Shown: positions 5,518-5,763 of the stretch, in pieces
Layout: the number at the start of each line of letters is the position of its first letter
Numbering within the stretch: the first letter of the stretch is position 1
Assembly: GCA_001768675.1 (NCBI GenBank)
Contig: MELN01000036.1
Coordinates: forward strand, 1,890-7,652
From: Actinobacteria bacterium RBG_16_64_13
Lineage (GTDB): Bacteria > Actinomycetota > Thermoleophilia > RBG-16-64-13
Direction: 5' to 3'
DNA: 5,763 nucleotides
The notes under the pieces: generated by a model
The model's database searches: none
What the model saw: the letters and a program-made list of their open reading frames with translations, nothing else
Told to the model about the DNA's origin: nothing
Translations under genes and position numbers: made by a program

Positions 5518-5763
5518 CACTGCTCATCGGTTCTGTGTGCTTCTTGGCTGTCGCCCCTTTCTTGGTGCGTCGCTTTCTCGAGCCGGGCGCCGGCCCGAGA
5601 GCGCTGAGTTGGATATACCTTGCCGTGCTGGTGGGGATAGCCGCGGCGACTCTTGGGCTACTCGTCTTCCTGGTTCTCTTCTTGTCGCCCCACTGGCTGA
5701 TGAGCGCTTTTGGCGTCGGCTGCCTGCACGGGGACCACTGCCTCCACGGGCTTCCTCTGTGGG
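5508..5763 (+). CDS. M56/BlaR1-like membrane protein, N-terminal part
   Basis: This frame runs off the right edge. About 85 visible residues contain two hydrophobic helices: ISITLLIGSVCFLAVAPFLV with a following RRFLEPG, and LSWIYLAVLVGIAAATLGLLVFLVLFL. A Cys/His-rich loop follows (GCLHGDHCLHG). Directly after a BlaI-type gene, a multi-helix start like this is expected of the M56 metallopeptidase/sensor family (BlaR1, MecR1), but the HExxH zinc motif would lie beyond the window, so the assignment rests on context. The start is unclear: the frame opens after a TGA at 5481-5483, and there is no ATG, GTG or TTG before GTG 5535. GGGAG (5495-5499) would suit ATC 5508, overlapping the repressor gene by ten bases. 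A start at GTG 5535 would cut off part of helix 1. Confidence 0.65.
   Translation, partial: MSITLLIGSVCFLAVAPFLVRRFLEPGAGPRALSWIYLAVLVGIAAATLGLLVFLVLFLSPHWLMSAFGVGCLHGDHCLHGLPLW

Overview
The window is GC-rich (about 60% or more over most of its length), with GGAGG-type ribosome binding sites and several GTG or TTG starts. A high-GC bacterium, plausibly an actinomycete-like or deep actinobacterial lineage, fits best, but the lineage is inferred only from base composition and gene types. No rRNA, tRNA or CRISPR is visible.

Region 1 (1 to about 600) has lower GC (48%, 50% and 53% in the 60-base blocks I counted, against 63% at 601-660). It holds two small unrecognised genes on the + strand. 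Its right edge runs into the 3' end of a DMT/EamA transporter gene (- strand, 551-1027). That gene keeps only its N-terminal half, so the junction near 593-610 looks like the edge of an inserted or rearranged segment.

Region 2 (1028-2913) has a 128-base divergent intergenic stretch and then a B12-binding-domain radical SAM enzyme (+). It converges, five bases apart, on a small cupin gene (-). The cupin is broken by one extra base in a four-C run at 2778-2781.

Region 3 (3015-5763) is the most interesting part. Two overlapping - strand genes encode a small two-TM protein with a Met/Asp-rich external loop and a polytopic NapH/NosR-like iron-sulfur membrane protein. Divergent from them are a BlaI/MecI-type repressor and the start of an M56 (BlaR1-like) membrane protein. 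The 153-base region between the two gene pairs carries two copies of a 15-bp dyad, ACTACACGYGRTAGT. One copy sits between the -35 and -10 of a candidate promoter for the iron-sulfur operon. The layout reads as a BlaI/M56 signalling pair controlling itself and a membrane redox module. Copper or another metal/redox stress is a reasonable but unproven signal; nothing in the window is a beta-lactamase.
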